DNA from: NORP23 sp050302475
GTDB taxonomy: Bacteria; Pseudomonadota; Alphaproteobacteria; Rhodobacterales; Rhodobacteraceae
Length of the DNA: 64,000 nt
Direction: 5' to 3'
NCBI GenBank assembly: GCA_050302475.1
Contig: JBNLBF010000004.1
Coordinates: 118,600 to 182,599 of the forward strand
The translations under genes and the position numbers were made by a program. Positions 40,755 through 49,793 of this stretch are shown here, in pieces (position 1 is the first letter of the stretch; each line of letters starts with the position of its first letter). The notes under the pieces are model-generated. The model saw nothing but the letters and a program-made list of their open reading frames with translations, made no database searches and was not told where the DNA came from.

Positions 40755-41362
40755 TGCGGAAATTCACCGAACCGAAGCTGCTGGTGGCGACCCATAATCA
40801 GGGGAAACTGGAAGAAATCGAACGCCTTCTGGAGCCCTATGCCATTGAAATCACGTCGAATAAGGCGCTGAATCTGCCTGAGCCGGAAGAAACCGAAGAC
40901 AATTTCATCGGCAACGCACGGATCAAGGCACATGCGGCGTCGAAGGCATCTGGTTTGCCTGCTTTGGCGGATGACAGCGGCATCGAAATCGACGCGCTCG
41001 ACGGTGCGCCGGGTGTCTACACCGCCGACTGGGCCGAAACGCCCAATGGTCGTGATTTCCCGATGGCCATGACCAAGGTGCATGACAAGCTGGAGGCGAT
41101 AAGCGCCCCCCACCCCAGAACCGCCCGTTTCCGCTGCACACTGGTGCTCGCATGGCCCGATGGTCATGACGAAGTGTTCGAGGGCAAAATCGAAGGCCGT
41201 GTCACTTGGCCAATGCGCGGTGATCAGGGTCACGGCTATGATCCGATGTTTATCCCAGAGGGCTATGATATAACGCTGGGCGAAATGGATCGGTGGAAGA
41301 AAAACGAAATCTCCCACCGTGCTGACGCTTTTGCAAAACTTGTGAAAGGATGCTTTGCATGA
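40754..41362 (+). CDS. rdgB: XTP/dITP pyrophosphatase (RdgB/HAM1)
   Basis: This house-cleaning enzyme hydrolyses dITP and XTP to prevent their incorporation into DNA. The 202 residues include the N-terminal LLVATHNQGKLEEIERL, the catalytic core ALADDSGIEIDALDGAPGVYTADWA, and the C-terminal GHGYDPMFIPEGYDITLGEM. The last tract, EISHRADAFAKL, carries the conserved SHR. The start overlaps the rph stop by one base. Confidence 0.96.
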   Translation: MRKFTEPKLLVATHNQGKLEEIERLLEPYAIEITSNKALNLPEPEETEDNFIGNARIKAHAASKASGLPALADDSGIEIDALDGAPGVYTADWAETPNGRDFPMAMTKVHDKLEAISAPHPRTARFRCTLVLAWPDGHDEVFEGKIEGRVTWPMRGDQGHGYDPMFIPEGYDITLGEMDRWKKNEISHRADAFAKLVKGCFA

Positions 41363-41733
41363 AACGTATCTCCTCAGGCTCGCCATTTGAAAAAACCGTC
41401 GGCTATTCCCGCGCTGTGGTCAAAGGTAACTGGTGTTTCGTCGCCGGCACCACAGGTTACGACTACACCACTATGGAAATGCCGGAAAACGTCGTCGACC
41501 AAGCCCGCAACTGCTGGAAAACCATAAACGGCGTATTGGCAGAGGCCGGTTTCACCATGGAGGACATCGTCCGCGTCCAATATACCGTCACCGATATCGC
41601 GCTGGTCGACGAAGTCACCCCCGCCCTTGGCGAAGCGATGGGCGAGATCCGCCCCGCCGCGACAATGGTCATTGCCGGGCTGGTCAAACCGGAAATGAAG
41701 ATCGAAATCGAAGTCACCGCGTACCGCGAATGA
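41359..41733 (+). CDS. RidA family protein
   Basis: This 124-residue protein of the YjgF/YER057c/UK114 superfamily has YSRAVVKGNWCFVAGTTGYD at the start and GEIRPAATMVIAGLVKPEMKIEIE at the end. The arginine in IRPA aligns with the substrate-carboxylate-binding arginine of RidA, so a 2-aminoacrylate deaminase or related activity is plausible. Several subgroups lack that activity, so no gene symbol is given. The ATG at 41359 overlaps the rdgB stop (ATGA). Confidence 0.9.
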   Translation: MKRISSGSPFEKTVGYSRAVVKGNWCFVAGTTGYDYTTMEMPENVVDQARNCWKTINGVLAEAGFTMEDIVRVQYTVTDIALVDEVTPALGEAMGEIRPAATMVIAGLVKPEMKIEIEVTAYRE

Positions 41734-42878
41734 ATGACTGGCAAAATGCGGGCTTCGGCATCTATGTCCACTGGCCCTTCTGCCTGCACAAATGCCCCTA
41801 TTGTGACTTCAATTCCCACGTTTCGCGCGAGATTGATCAGGATCGTTGGCGTCGCGCACTGGTTCAGGACCTGACTACCCAAGCCCACGAAACTTCAGGC
41901 CGCACCGTCGACACCATCTTTTTCGGCGGCGGCACCCCGTCCCTGATGCCGCCCGAAACCGTGGCCGCAGTCATCGAAACAATCGGTAAAGTCTGGACAC
42001 TGGCGCCGTCAGCCGAAATCACGCTGGAGGCCAATCCGACCTCTGTTGAAGCTGCGCGCTTCGCGGCCTATGCCGACGCCGGGGTCAACCGTATCTCCAT
42101 GGGAATCCAGTCGCTGAACGACGACCATTTGAAGGCGCTGGGCCGGATGCACACCGTCGCCGAGGCCCGCGCCGCCTTTGACATCGCCCGCGACCAATTT
42201 GATCGTGTCAGTTTTGATTTGATCTATGCCCGCCAGCGCCAGACGCTGGCAGACTGGCGCGCCGAGCTGACCGAGGCCCTAGACATGGCCGTCGATCACC
42301 TGTCGCTGTATCAGCTAACTATCGAAGACGGCACGCGGTTCGGGGACATGTATACCGCCGGAAAACTGCGCGACCTGCCCGCAGACGACCTCGCCGCCGA
42401 CATGTATTTCGCCACGCAGGAGATTTGTGATCACAAAGGCCTTCCCGCCTACGAAATATCAAACCACGCCCGCCCCGGTGCGGAAAGCCAGCACAATCTG
42501 ATCTATTGGCGATACGGCGACTATATCGGCGTGGGCCCCGGCGCACATGGCCGTATTACTAAACAAAATCAACGCTTTGCGACAGAGGCATACCGCTCTC
42601 CAAACCGTTGGCTCGACACAGTCGAGGCCCAAGGCGACGGCCTATCCGAAACCACGCCCCTTACTGCCGAGGATCAGACGACCGAGTATCTTTTAATGTC
42701 CCTCCGCCTGACTGAGGGAACCGAAATGGACCGTTTCACGGCACTTGGCGGTCAACTCGACACCGCACGTATCACGCCTCTGATTGACGATGGCTATCTT
42801 GAGATGACTAACCGCCACCTCAAGGCCACGACCAAAGGTCGCCCCGTCCTCAACGCCTTACTCCGCGAACTGCTTTAG
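41730..42878 (+). CDS. hemW: Radical SAM haem chaperone HemW
   Basis: HemW is a radical SAM family protein, formerly called an oxygen-independent coproporphyrinogen oxidase, that binds haem for respiratory proteins. The 382-residue product opens GIYVHWPFCLHKCPYCDFNSH with the CxxxCxxC iron-sulfur motif. FFGGGTPSLMPP, EITLEANPTSVEA, GVNRISMGIQSLNDDHLKAL and ISNHARPGAESQHN follow. The extra upstream cysteine of true HemN is absent. The ATG at 41730 overlaps the ridA stop (ATGA); a longer in-frame start would run through ridA and is rejected. It ends 4 bp inside the parB stop region. Confidence 0.93.
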   Translation: MNDWQNAGFGIYVHWPFCLHKCPYCDFNSHVSREIDQDRWRRALVQDLTTQAHETSGRTVDTIFFGGGTPSLMPPETVAAVIETIGKVWTLAPSAEITLEANPTSVEAARFAAYADAGVNRISMGIQSLNDDHLKALGRMHTVAEARAAFDIARDQFDRVSFDLIYARQRQTLADWRAELTEALDMAVDHLSLYQLTIEDGTRFGDMYTAGKLRDLPADDLAADMYFATQEICDHKGLPAYEISNHARPGAESQHNLIYWRYGDYIGVGPGAHGRITKQNQRFATEAYRSPNRWLDTVEAQGDGLSETTPLTAEDQTTEYLLMSLRLTEGTEMDRFTALGGQLDTARITPLIDDGYLEMTNRHLKATTKGRPVLNALLRELL

Positions 42879-43759
42879 TCGGTCAGTTTCCGGCACAGTG
42901 CATCAAGCTGCTCCAGATCACGATATTTGATCCGCAGCTCACCCGCCTGCCCGCCCGGTTTGTGATCAATCACAACTTTCGCGCCCAGATGCGCACTCAG
43001 ATCGCCCTCCAGCGCCTTCGTGTCCGCATCTTTTTGCGGCGCGGTCTTCGGTGCTTTCTCAGGCGTGGTATCGCGCTTGCGCATCAGCGCCTCGACTTCG
43101 CGCACCGACAGGTTGCCCTTTATGATCCGGCGCGCCAGCTCCGCCGCATTGTCCGCATTAACCAGCGCCCGCGCGTGTCCTGCTGTCAGTTTCCCATCAC
43201 GCAAGTAGCCCAGCACCTCGTCAGGAAGATTCAACAATCTCAATAAGTTAGCAATATAGCTCCGCGATTTCCCCATCGCCTGCGCCATCTGCTCCTGCGT
43301 ATGCCCGAACCGCTTCATCAGATGCTGATAGCCTTTGGCCTCCTCATAGGGGCTCAGGTCTTCACGCTGGATATTTTCAATCAGCGCGATTTCCGCAACC
43401 TCCATATCATCGAGATCCCGGACGATGACGGGCACTTCATGTAGCTCCGCCAACATCGCCGCCCGCCAGCGGCGTTCGCCGGCGACGATCTCCCAGTCTC
43501 CGGCCTTTTCCGGATGCGGTCGCACGATCAACGGCTGGATGATCCCCTTTTCCATGATCGAGCGTTTCAGCTCGCCCATTTCTTCTTCTGTGAAACTCCG
43601 CCGCGGCTGCTGAACGTTCGGATGCACCTTCTCGATAGGCAGGCTTCGGTCCGCACTTACCGGCATAGATTTGGTTTCGGGTGACGCGTCCATATTTACG
43701 TCTGCCAACAATGATGACAGCCCGCGTCCCAGTCCCTTATTCTTTGGTTTTTCAGCCAT
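42875..43759 (-). CDS. parB: Chromosome partitioning protein ParB
   Basis: ParB loads on parS and spreads to build the segregation complex. The 294 residues begin KNKGLGRGLSSLLAD, the ParA-interacting N-terminal motif. Next comes the CTP-binding domain with VAGERRWRAAMLAELHEVPV and ENIQREDLSPYEEA, then the helix-turn-helix (MAQAMGKSRSYIANLLRLL) and a C-terminal dimerisation domain (ELRIKYRDLEQLDALC). It is transcribed after parA. Two parS sites lie upstream, in rsmG and mnmG. Confidence 0.97.
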   Translation of the reverse strand: MAEKPKNKGLGRGLSSLLADVNMDASPETKSMPVSADRSLPIEKVHPNVQQPRRSFTEEEMGELKRSIMEKGIIQPLIVRPHPEKAGDWEIVAGERRWRAAMLAELHEVPVIVRDLDDMEVAEIALIENIQREDLSPYEEAKGYQHLMKRFGHTQEQMAQAMGKSRSYIANLLRLLNLPDEVLGYLRDGKLTAGHARALVNADNAAELARRIIKGNLSVREVEALMRKRDTTPEKAPKTAPQKDADTKALEGDLSAHLGAKVVIDHKPGGQAGELRIKYRDLEQLDALCRKLTD

Positions 43760-43783
43760 TTATCAATCTTTTCAATATGTTAG

Positions 43784-44575
43784 CTACGCTGCAACGTTAT
43801 CTTCCATCCGCCGCAACAACTCTGCCGCCAGCTTCTGATAGGCAATCGCACCTGCACTTTTGTGGTCGTAGATCAGCGCTGGCATCGCGTGCGACGGCGC
43901 TTCAGACAGGCGCACATTGCGCGGGATAATCGTTTCATACACCAGGTCACCGAGGTTATTGCGCACGTCGGCCTCCACCTGCCCTGACAGATTGTTGCGC
44001 TGATCATACATGGTCAGCACGATCCCCTGCATCCGCAGCGACGGGTTCTGCGTCTGTTTGATTTCACGGATGGAGGTCATTAGCTGCGACAGTCCCTCCA
44101 GCGCGAAAAACTCGCATTGCAACGGCACCAGCACGGAATCCGCTGCGACCATTGCGTTGATCGTCAGCAAGTTCAACGAGGGCGGACAGTCAATCAGCAC
44201 GTAATCGTAAACATTCGCCCTTTCCAGCGCGATCCGCAACTTTTTCAGGCGCTGCGGGTCGTTCATCAGATCCATGTCAGCCGAGCTCAGATCCTGTGTT
44301 GAGGCCGTAATATAAAGGTTAGGCACCTGCGTTTCCGTCTCCACCGCCGATAGCGGCGTACCGGTCAGCAGGTCATACGTGGTGTATTCGGCATCATCCT
44401 TGTTAACCCCCAGTCCCGTCGTCGCGTTGCCCTGTGGGTCAAGGTCGATCAGCAGCACCTTGCGCCCCACAGCCGCTAGCGCCGTGCCAAGGTTGATCGC
44501 CGTCGTGGTTTTCCCCACGCCACCCTTTTGGTTCGCCACGGCAATGATCTGGGGCTTGCGGGTCGCGTCAGGCAC
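43784..44575 (-). CDS. parA: Chromosome partitioning ATPase ParA
   Basis: ParA is a deviant Walker ATPase that moves ParB-parS complexes. The 263-residue product has the P-loop VANQKGGVGKTTTAINLGTA, LIDLDPQGNATTGLG (Walker A'), and LIDCPPSLNLLTINAM (Walker B). The short length and lack of an N-terminal HTH mark it as the chromosomal (Soj) type. It overlaps the rsmG stop by 8 bp and precedes parB by 24 bp. Confidence 0.97.
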   Translation of the reverse strand: MPDATRKPQIIAVANQKGGVGKTTTAINLGTALAAVGRKVLLIDLDPQGNATTGLGVNKDDAEYTTYDLLTGTPLSAVETETQVPNLYITASTQDLSSADMDLMNDPQRLKKLRIALERANVYDYVLIDCPPSLNLLTINAMVAADSVLVPLQCEFFALEGLSQLMTSIREIKQTQNPSLRMQGIVLTMYDQRNNLSGQVEADVRNNLGDLVYETIIPRNVRLSEAPSHAMPALIYDHKSAGAIAYQKLAAELLRRMEDNVAA

Positions 44576-45173
44576 GTTTCATCTCTCCGATACGGAGTAT
44601 GACAGCGTTCGAGTCGGTCATACTGGGAAATTTCTCTGCTGAAATATGCCAAGATGCAGCCGCCGAGGTCAATTCCGAATCCGCATTTGCGCCTTTCATA
44701 AAAAGGCATATTCCATTGGGGTTTCGGTGCTGCTCGGCGAATTCCAGCAGCTTTTCCAGCGGTGCAAGAGCGCGGGCAGACAGAATGTCGGCGTTTTGCG
44801 GCGCAAGGGATTCGATACGTTCGGACAGAATTGTCGGACTGATCCCCATCTCTCGGGCGGCGGTTTGCAGGAAAACACCTTTCCGCTGATCGCTTTCGAC
44901 AAGGGCAATTTGCATGTGTGGCGCCTTTTCTGCTGCAATGGCGGCGATGACAAGACCCGGAAATCCCGCACCGGAACCAATGTCCAACCATCGTTGTGCC
45001 TGGGAGTCCGCCAAAGGCCATATCTGTGCTGAATCCACTATATGTCGTTGCCAGGCATCTTCGATGGTGGATTTAGCTACTAGATTTATCCGTGGGTTCC
45101 ATTTGACAAGAAGGTCTCGGAGCGATTCGAGTCGGGCAATTGTTTCACGTGAAACATTGAGTTGGTCGATCAT
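44568..45173 (-). CDS. rsmG: 16S rRNA (guanine-N7-527) methyltransferase RsmG
   Basis: RsmG (GidB) methylates G527 of 16S rRNA; loss gives low-level streptomycin resistance in several species. The 201-residue protein has NVSRETIARLESLRDLLVKW then NPRINLVAKST at the N-terminus, a SAM-binding loop DIGSGAGFPGLVIAAI, and ALAPLEKLLEFAEQH. The N-terminal codons carry a perfect parS site, a known overlap in alphaproteobacteria. It overlaps the mnmG stop upstream and parA downstream. Confidence 0.96.
   Translation of the reverse strand: MIDQLNVSRETIARLESLRDLLVKWNPRINLVAKSTIEDAWQRHIVDSAQIWPLADSQAQRWLDIGSGAGFPGLVIAAIAAEKAPHMQIALVESDQRKGVFLQTAAREMGISPTILSERIESLAPQNADILSARALAPLEKLLEFAEQHRNPNGICLFMKGANADSELTSAAASWHISAEKFPSMTDSNAVILRIGEMKRA
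45141..45156. promoter_or_regulatory. parS site, perfect
   Basis: TGTTTCACGTGAAACA is the exact 16-bp consensus palindrome bound by ParB. It lies inside the first codons of rsmG, where the protein reads NVSRET. Confidence 0.95.
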
Positions 45174-47044
45174 GCCGACTTCCGCGCACCGGACTGCTTG
45201 ATATGCGCCAGGATCAGGGTCAGCGCCGCTGGCGTCATCCCTTCCATCCGCTCCGCTTGGGCCAGAGTCGCGGGTCGCGCTTGTGCCAGTTTAGCCCGAA
45301 CCTCGTTCGACAGCCCAACCACGTTATCGTAATCAAATCCTTTCGGAATGACCAAAGCCTCATCCCGCCGCATCGCTTCGACGTCGGCTTTCTGTTGGAT
45401 GATATAGCTGGCATAACGAGCATCATTTTCGACCTGTCGGGCAATGTCTACAGGGATGTCTGACAGGTTCGGCCAAATCGCTGCCAGGCTTTTCAGCGAC
45501 ATATCCGGATAGGCCAGCAACTCCAGCGCGTTTCGCCGTACCCCATCCTGACTCATTTTCAGCCCGTGAGAGGCCGCCTCGCGCGGCAGCAGGGTCAGGC
45601 TTCGACAAATCTCGTTAGCCGACTCCAGCGCTGTCATTTTGGCTTCAAACGCCTGTTTACGCTCCTCAGAGACACATCCAACGGCGATTCCCAGTGGGGT
45701 CAAGCGTTGGTCGGCATTATCGGCCCGCAGGGACAGACGGTATTCAGCGCGGGAGGTGAACATGCGATAGGGTTCAGTGACGCCGCGAGTGGTCAGATCG
45801 TCGATCATAACACCGATGTAACCGTCGGCGCGGTCGAAGAAAATGGGATCTCGATCCAAAGACGCCAGTGCGGCGTTCAGGCCGGCAACCAATCCTTGGG
45901 CGGCGGCCTCCTCATATCCTGTGGTGCCGTTGATCTGACCCGCTAGATATAGTCCCTCCACCGATTTAACAGACAAAGCGCGCGTCAGAGCCCTAGGGTC
46001 CACATAATCATACTCGATGGCATACCCGGGTTGTAGGATCACGGCATTCTCCAAACCCTTCATGGAGGCCACATAAGCCTCCTGGACCTCAACCGGCAAC
46101 GATGTCGAAATACCGTTCGGGTAGATCGTATGATCGTCCAGCCCCTCGGGTTCCAGAAACACCTGATGAGAATCCTTGTCGGCGAACCGGACAACCTTAT
46201 CCTCAATCGACGGGCAGTAGCGGGGGCCAACGCCCTCAATATTGCCGCTATACATCGCAGAGCGGTGGATATTGTCGGTGATGATCTGATGTGTGCGATC
46301 ATTGGTGTGGGTGATCCCGCAGGCGATCTGACGGTTCTGAACGCCCTTCGACAGGAACGAGAACAGCACCGGATCGTCATCGGCTGGCTGGCTTTCCAGC
46401 ACCGACCAATCAATCGTCCGACCATCCAGCCGGGGTGGGGTGCCGGTTTTCAGGCGACCCAGCGGCAGGTCCATACTGTCGATCCGCTCGGCCAGCTTGA
46501 CGGAGGGTTTATCACCGATCCGGCCGCCGGGACGATGCTCGTCGCCGATATGGATGACGCCACGCAAGAAGGTGCCGGTTGTGAGCACCACGGCACGGGC
46601 AGGGACTTCGGATCCGTCCGCCAGAATCACGCCAGAAACAGCGCCGTTTTTCATAAGGAAATCAGAAACTTCGCCTTCGATCACGGACAGATTATCGCGC
46701 CCCGTAAACTCCCGCTGCATAGCCTGACGGTAGAGCTTCCGATCGGCCTGCGTACGCGGACCCTGAACGGCGGGACCCTTGCGGCGGTTCAGCAAACGGT
46801 ACTGGATCGCGGCGGCGTCTGCGACGCGGCCCATGACCCCGTCGAGCGCATCAATCTCGCGAACCAGATGGCCTTTACCAAGGCCACCAATGGCTGGATT
46901 GCAGGACATCTCGCCTATCTTGTCGAACCGGTGAGTCACCAGAGCCGTACGCGCACCCAGACGGGCGGCGACCTGAGCGGCTTCCGACCCGGCGTGACCA
47001 CCGCCAATGACAATGACATCAAACCCATGTTCCACGTGAAACAC
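45170..47044 (-). CDS. mnmG: tRNA uridine-5-carboxymethylaminomethyl modification enzyme MnmG
   Basis: With MnmE, MnmG (GidA) makes cmnm5U at the tRNA wobble position. The 624-residue FAD protein begins FHVEHGFDVIVIGGGHAGSE, with the dinucleotide fold VIGGGHAGSEAAQVAARLG. CNPAIGGLGKGHLVREIDALDG, LKTGTPPRLDGRTIDW and GQINGTTGYEEAAAQG follow, with a C-terminal helical tRNA-binding region. Length is standard. Its first codons contain a near-perfect parS site. It is 1 bp downstream of mnmE, in the conserved mnmE-mnmG-rsmG-parA-parB order. Confidence 0.98.
   Translation of the reverse strand: MFHVEHGFDVIVIGGGHAGSEAAQVAARLGARTALVTHRFDKIGEMSCNPAIGGLGKGHLVREIDALDGVMGRVADAAAIQYRLLNRRKGPAVQGPRTQADRKLYRQAMQREFTGRDNLSVIEGEVSDFLMKNGAVSGVILADGSEVPARAVVLTTGTFLRGVIHIGDEHRPGGRIGDKPSVKLAERIDSMDLPLGRLKTGTPPRLDGRTIDWSVLESQPADDDPVLFSFLSKGVQNRQIACGITHTNDRTHQIITDNIHRSAMYSGNIEGVGPRYCPSIEDKVVRFADKDSHQVFLEPEGLDDHTIYPNGISTSLPVEVQEAYVASMKGLENAVILQPGYAIEYDYVDPRALTRALSVKSVEGLYLAGQINGTTGYEEAAAQGLVAGLNAALASLDRDPIFFDRADGYIGVMIDDLTTRGVTEPYRMFTSRAEYRLSLRADNADQRLTPLGIAVGCVSEERKQAFEAKMTALESANEICRSLTLLPREAASHGLKMSQDGVRRNALELLAYPDMSLKSLAAIWPNLSDIPVDIARQVENDARYASYIIQQKADVEAMRRDEALVIPKGFDYDNVVGLSNEVRAKLAQARPATLAQAERMEGMTPAALTLILAHIKQSGARKSA
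47028..47043. promoter_or_regulatory. parS-like site, one mismatch
   Basis: TGTTCCACGTGAAACA differs from the parS consensus at one base (T to C in the left arm). It lies in the first codons of mnmG, where the protein starts MFHVEH. Confidence 0.8.
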
Positions 47045-48328
47045 CTATTTCCCGATACAGAAGCTGGAGAATATCACATCCAGCACATTTTCAACATCCA
47101 CCCGACCGACCAGCATATCGAGCGCCCGAAGCGCCTGGCGCATCTCTTCGGCGGCGAGCTCGGCCCATTCGGACCCTGCCTCTATATGAGATTCAGCGCG
47201 ATCCAAAGCAGAAATTCCACCCGCAAGCGCCAGTCGATGTCGTTCGCGCACCAACGATGTGGCCCCAGCCGCGCGGGAATCAAGTTCGGTCGTGAGGGCC
47301 GCCAGAAGTTCATCGATGCCAGCGCCGGTTTTGCCGGAGATCGCCAAACCGCTCGCGTGGGCCAGGTCCGCCTTACCGTGGGCAATAATATCGCCAGGCA
47401 GGGGGGTGACGCCGAGCGGCTCTAGACCCGCATCATCCAGCAGGAATATCCTGAGGTCGGCGTCGTCTGCACGCTGCTTGGCGCGGGCCACGCCAAGGGC
47501 TTCGATCTGATCATCCGAGTCCCGCAGTCCTGCGGTATCCAACAGGGTAACGGGTAGGCCACCAAGGTCCATTCTGACCTCGATCACGTCACGGGTGGTG
47601 CCGGCAATTTCCGAGGTTATCGCAGCCTCACGACCCGCTAACATATTGAGAAGAGTAGACTTTCCAGCATTTGGACGCCCGAGGATTGCGACCTCAAACC
47701 CGTCGCGGATGCGTTCGGCAACCGCCGCCCCAGCGACCTGTTCCTGCATCGATCCGCGCGCACGGCGGAGGCGGGTGAGGACCTCTGGCATGACGTCAAC
47801 AGGAACATCCTCGTCAGCGAAATCGATGGTGGCTTCCAGCAGAGCGATAGCGTGGACAAGGTCCTGCCGCCAGGTTTCGCAAGCATCCGACAAGGTTCCG
47901 CGCATGATACGGAGCGCCTGCCGTCGCTGGGCTTCGGTTTCTGCGTCAATCAAATCTGCGAGGCCTTCGACCTGTGCGAGGTCAAGGCGGCCATTATTCA
48001 GCGCGCGTCGTGTAAATTCACCGGCATCGGCGAGACGCAGTCCGGCGTCTGACAGGGTGCGGAGCAGGGCGGCGACAACCGCAGCGGATCCGTGTGTATG
48101 AAATTCGACAACCGCCTCACCCGTGAAACTGGCGCCTTTTTCGAAGGTCAGGATTAGGGCTTCATCGATGGCTGCGCCGTTAAGATCGCGGATCACACGA
48201 ACGCCACGGCCGTCAGGCAGATCGGACATCAACCGGGCAGAGGCAGAAAACGCATCTGGCCCGGACACGCGAATAACGGCCACTCCGGACCGCCCGCGTG
48301 CGCTGGCTAATGCATATATCGTATCCAT
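47045..48328 (-). CDS. mnmE: tRNA modification GTPase MnmE
   Basis: MnmE (TrmE) is the GTPase partner of MnmG. The 427-residue protein has the N-terminal folate-binding domain (TIYALASARGRSGVAVIRVS), a helical domain, and an inserted G domain with P-loop ILGRPNAGKSTLLNMLAG and DTAGLRDSDDQIEALG. It ends at the invariant C-terminal CIGK, whose cysteine acts in catalysis. The ATG at 48328 sits inside a perfect inverted repeat (48327-48344) that could mask its AAGGG ribosome site. A rho terminator lies just upstream. Confidence 0.98.
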   Translation of the reverse strand: MDTIYALASARGRSGVAVIRVSGPDAFSASARLMSDLPDGRGVRVIRDLNGAAIDEALILTFEKGASFTGEAVVEFHTHGSAAVVAALLRTLSDAGLRLADAGEFTRRALNNGRLDLAQVEGLADLIDAETEAQRRQALRIMRGTLSDACETWRQDLVHAIALLEATIDFADEDVPVDVMPEVLTRLRRARGSMQEQVAGAAVAERIRDGFEVAILGRPNAGKSTLLNMLAGREAAITSEIAGTTRDVIEVRMDLGGLPVTLLDTAGLRDSDDQIEALGVARAKQRADDADLRIFLLDDAGLEPLGVTPLPGDIIAHGKADLAHASGLAISGKTGAGIDELLAALTTELDSRAAGATSLVRERHRLALAGGISALDRAESHIEAGSEWAELAAEEMRQALRALDMLVGRVDVENVLDVIFSSFCIGK

Positions 48329-48345
48329 ATCAAGCCCTTGATATT

Positions 48346-48377
48346 AAACAAAAATACCCGAGCGATTGCCCGGGTAT
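48346..48377 (-). terminator. Terminator after rho
   Basis: ATACCCG / CGGGTAT around a 10-base loop, followed on the minus strand by TTTTTGTTT, lies about 20 bp after the rho stop and just before mnmE. Confidence 0.82.
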
Positions 48378-48398
48378 CTAAGCGGTACATGATACCCG

Positions 48399-49682
48399 TC
48401 AGGTATTCATGGAATCGAAGAATTCCGCGTTCGACTTGGTCTGTTTCAACTTGCCGAGCAGGAATTCGATCCCGTCCGTTGTCCCCATCGGGTTGAGGAT
48501 ACGACGGAGGACGAAAGTCTTGGTGAGGTCACCCTTGTCGACCAGCAGATCCTCCTTCCGCGTACCGGATTTGAGAATGTCGATGGCCGGATAAACGCGT
48601 TTGTCGGCGATCTTGCGATCCAGAACGACCTCGGAGTTACCGGTACCTTTGAATTCCTCGAAGATAACCTCGTCCATACGCGAGCCGGTTTCGATCAGCG
48701 CGGTGGCGATAATGGTCAGCGATCCACCTTCCTCGATATTTCGCGCGGCACCGAAGAAACGTTTCGGGCGTTGCAGGGCGTTGGCATCCACACCACCGGT
48801 CAGAACCTTGCCAGATGATGGCACAACCGTGTTGAACGCGCGGCCCAGACGGGTGATGGAATCCAGCAGTATGACCACATCGCGTTTATGCTCAACAAGC
48901 CGTTTGGCTTTTTCGATAACCATTTCAGCAACTTGCACGTGACGCGCGGCAGGTTCATCAAACGTTGACGCCACAACCTCGCCCTTCACGGAGCGTTCCA
49001 TGTCCGTCACCTCTTCGGGCCGTTCATCGACCAGAAGCACGATCAGGAAACATTCCGGATGGTTCTTTTCGATGGAGTGCGCGATGTTCTGCAGGATCAC
49101 GGTTTTACCGGTACGGGGCGGGGCCACGATCAGGGACCGCTGGCCTTTACCGATGGGTGCCACCAAGTCGATGACGCGCGCGGTCATGTCCTTGATCGTC
49201 GGGTCTTCGATTTCCATTTTCAGGCGCTCATCCGGGTAAAGCGGCGTGAGGTTATCAAAGTTGATCTTGTGTTTGGCTTTTTCCGGTTCCTCGAAATTGA
49301 TCGAGGTAACATCAACCAGTGCGAAATAGCGTTCACCTTCTTCGGGCGCCTTGATTTCCCCGTCAACCGTGTCGCCCGTGCGCAAGGAGAATTTGCGGAT
49401 CTGTTCGGGGGAGACGTAGATATCTTCGGGTCCGGCCAGATAGTTGGCGGCGGGGGAGCGCAGGAAGCCGAAACCGTCTTTCAGCACCTCCATCACGCCA
49501 TCGCCGTAGATCTGGACACCTTCCTCGGCCATTTCTTTCAGGATGGCGAACATCATGTCGCCCTTGCGCATGGTGGAGGCGTTATCGATCTCCAGCTCCT
49601 CGGCCATGGACAGCAGGTCAGCCGGGGTCTTCGCCTTTAACTCGGCGAGGGAAAGTTGTTTCATATCAAAGAGGTTAGACAT
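48399..49682 (-). CDS. rho: Transcription termination factor Rho
   Basis: Rho is the hexameric RNA helicase of factor-dependent termination. The 427 residues include the N-terminal RNA-binding fold (QIYGDGVMEVLKDGFGFLRS), Walker A IVAPPRTGKTVILQNIA, the catalytic and Q/R-loop regions (VVASTFDEPAARHVQVAEMV, VILLDSITRLGRAFN), and the secondary-site lid VPSSGKVLTGGVDANALQRP. All are standard. It lies between mnmE and hemJ on the same strand. The 110 bp upstream hold its leader. Confidence 0.98.
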   Translation of the reverse strand: MSNLFDMKQLSLAELKAKTPADLLSMAEELEIDNASTMRKGDMMFAILKEMAEEGVQIYGDGVMEVLKDGFGFLRSPAANYLAGPEDIYVSPEQIRKFSLRTGDTVDGEIKAPEEGERYFALVDVTSINFEEPEKAKHKINFDNLTPLYPDERLKMEIEDPTIKDMTARVIDLVAPIGKGQRSLIVAPPRTGKTVILQNIAHSIEKNHPECFLIVLLVDERPEEVTDMERSVKGEVVASTFDEPAARHVQVAEMVIEKAKRLVEHKRDVVILLDSITRLGRAFNTVVPSSGKVLTGGVDANALQRPKRFFGAARNIEEGGSLTIIATALIETGSRMDEVIFEEFKGTGNSEVVLDRKIADKRVYPAIDILKSGTRKEDLLVDKGDLTKTFVLRRILNPMGTTDGIEFLLGKLKQTKSNAEFFDSMNT

Positions 49683-49793
49683 ATTTTGTGCCTTGTAGGG
49701 GAGTCATTTTTTACGTTCGGAAACGCACATACTGGGCGAGGACCGCCCGTGCTTACTCGCCTATATGATCGAAATTTTGAAAATGTCAATGAT

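Noticed and set aside
46130..47425. A 431-residue open frame antisense to mnmG and mnmE
   Set aside because: It spans two conserved genes in the opposite direction and has no domain match; it reflects the codon bias of the real strand.
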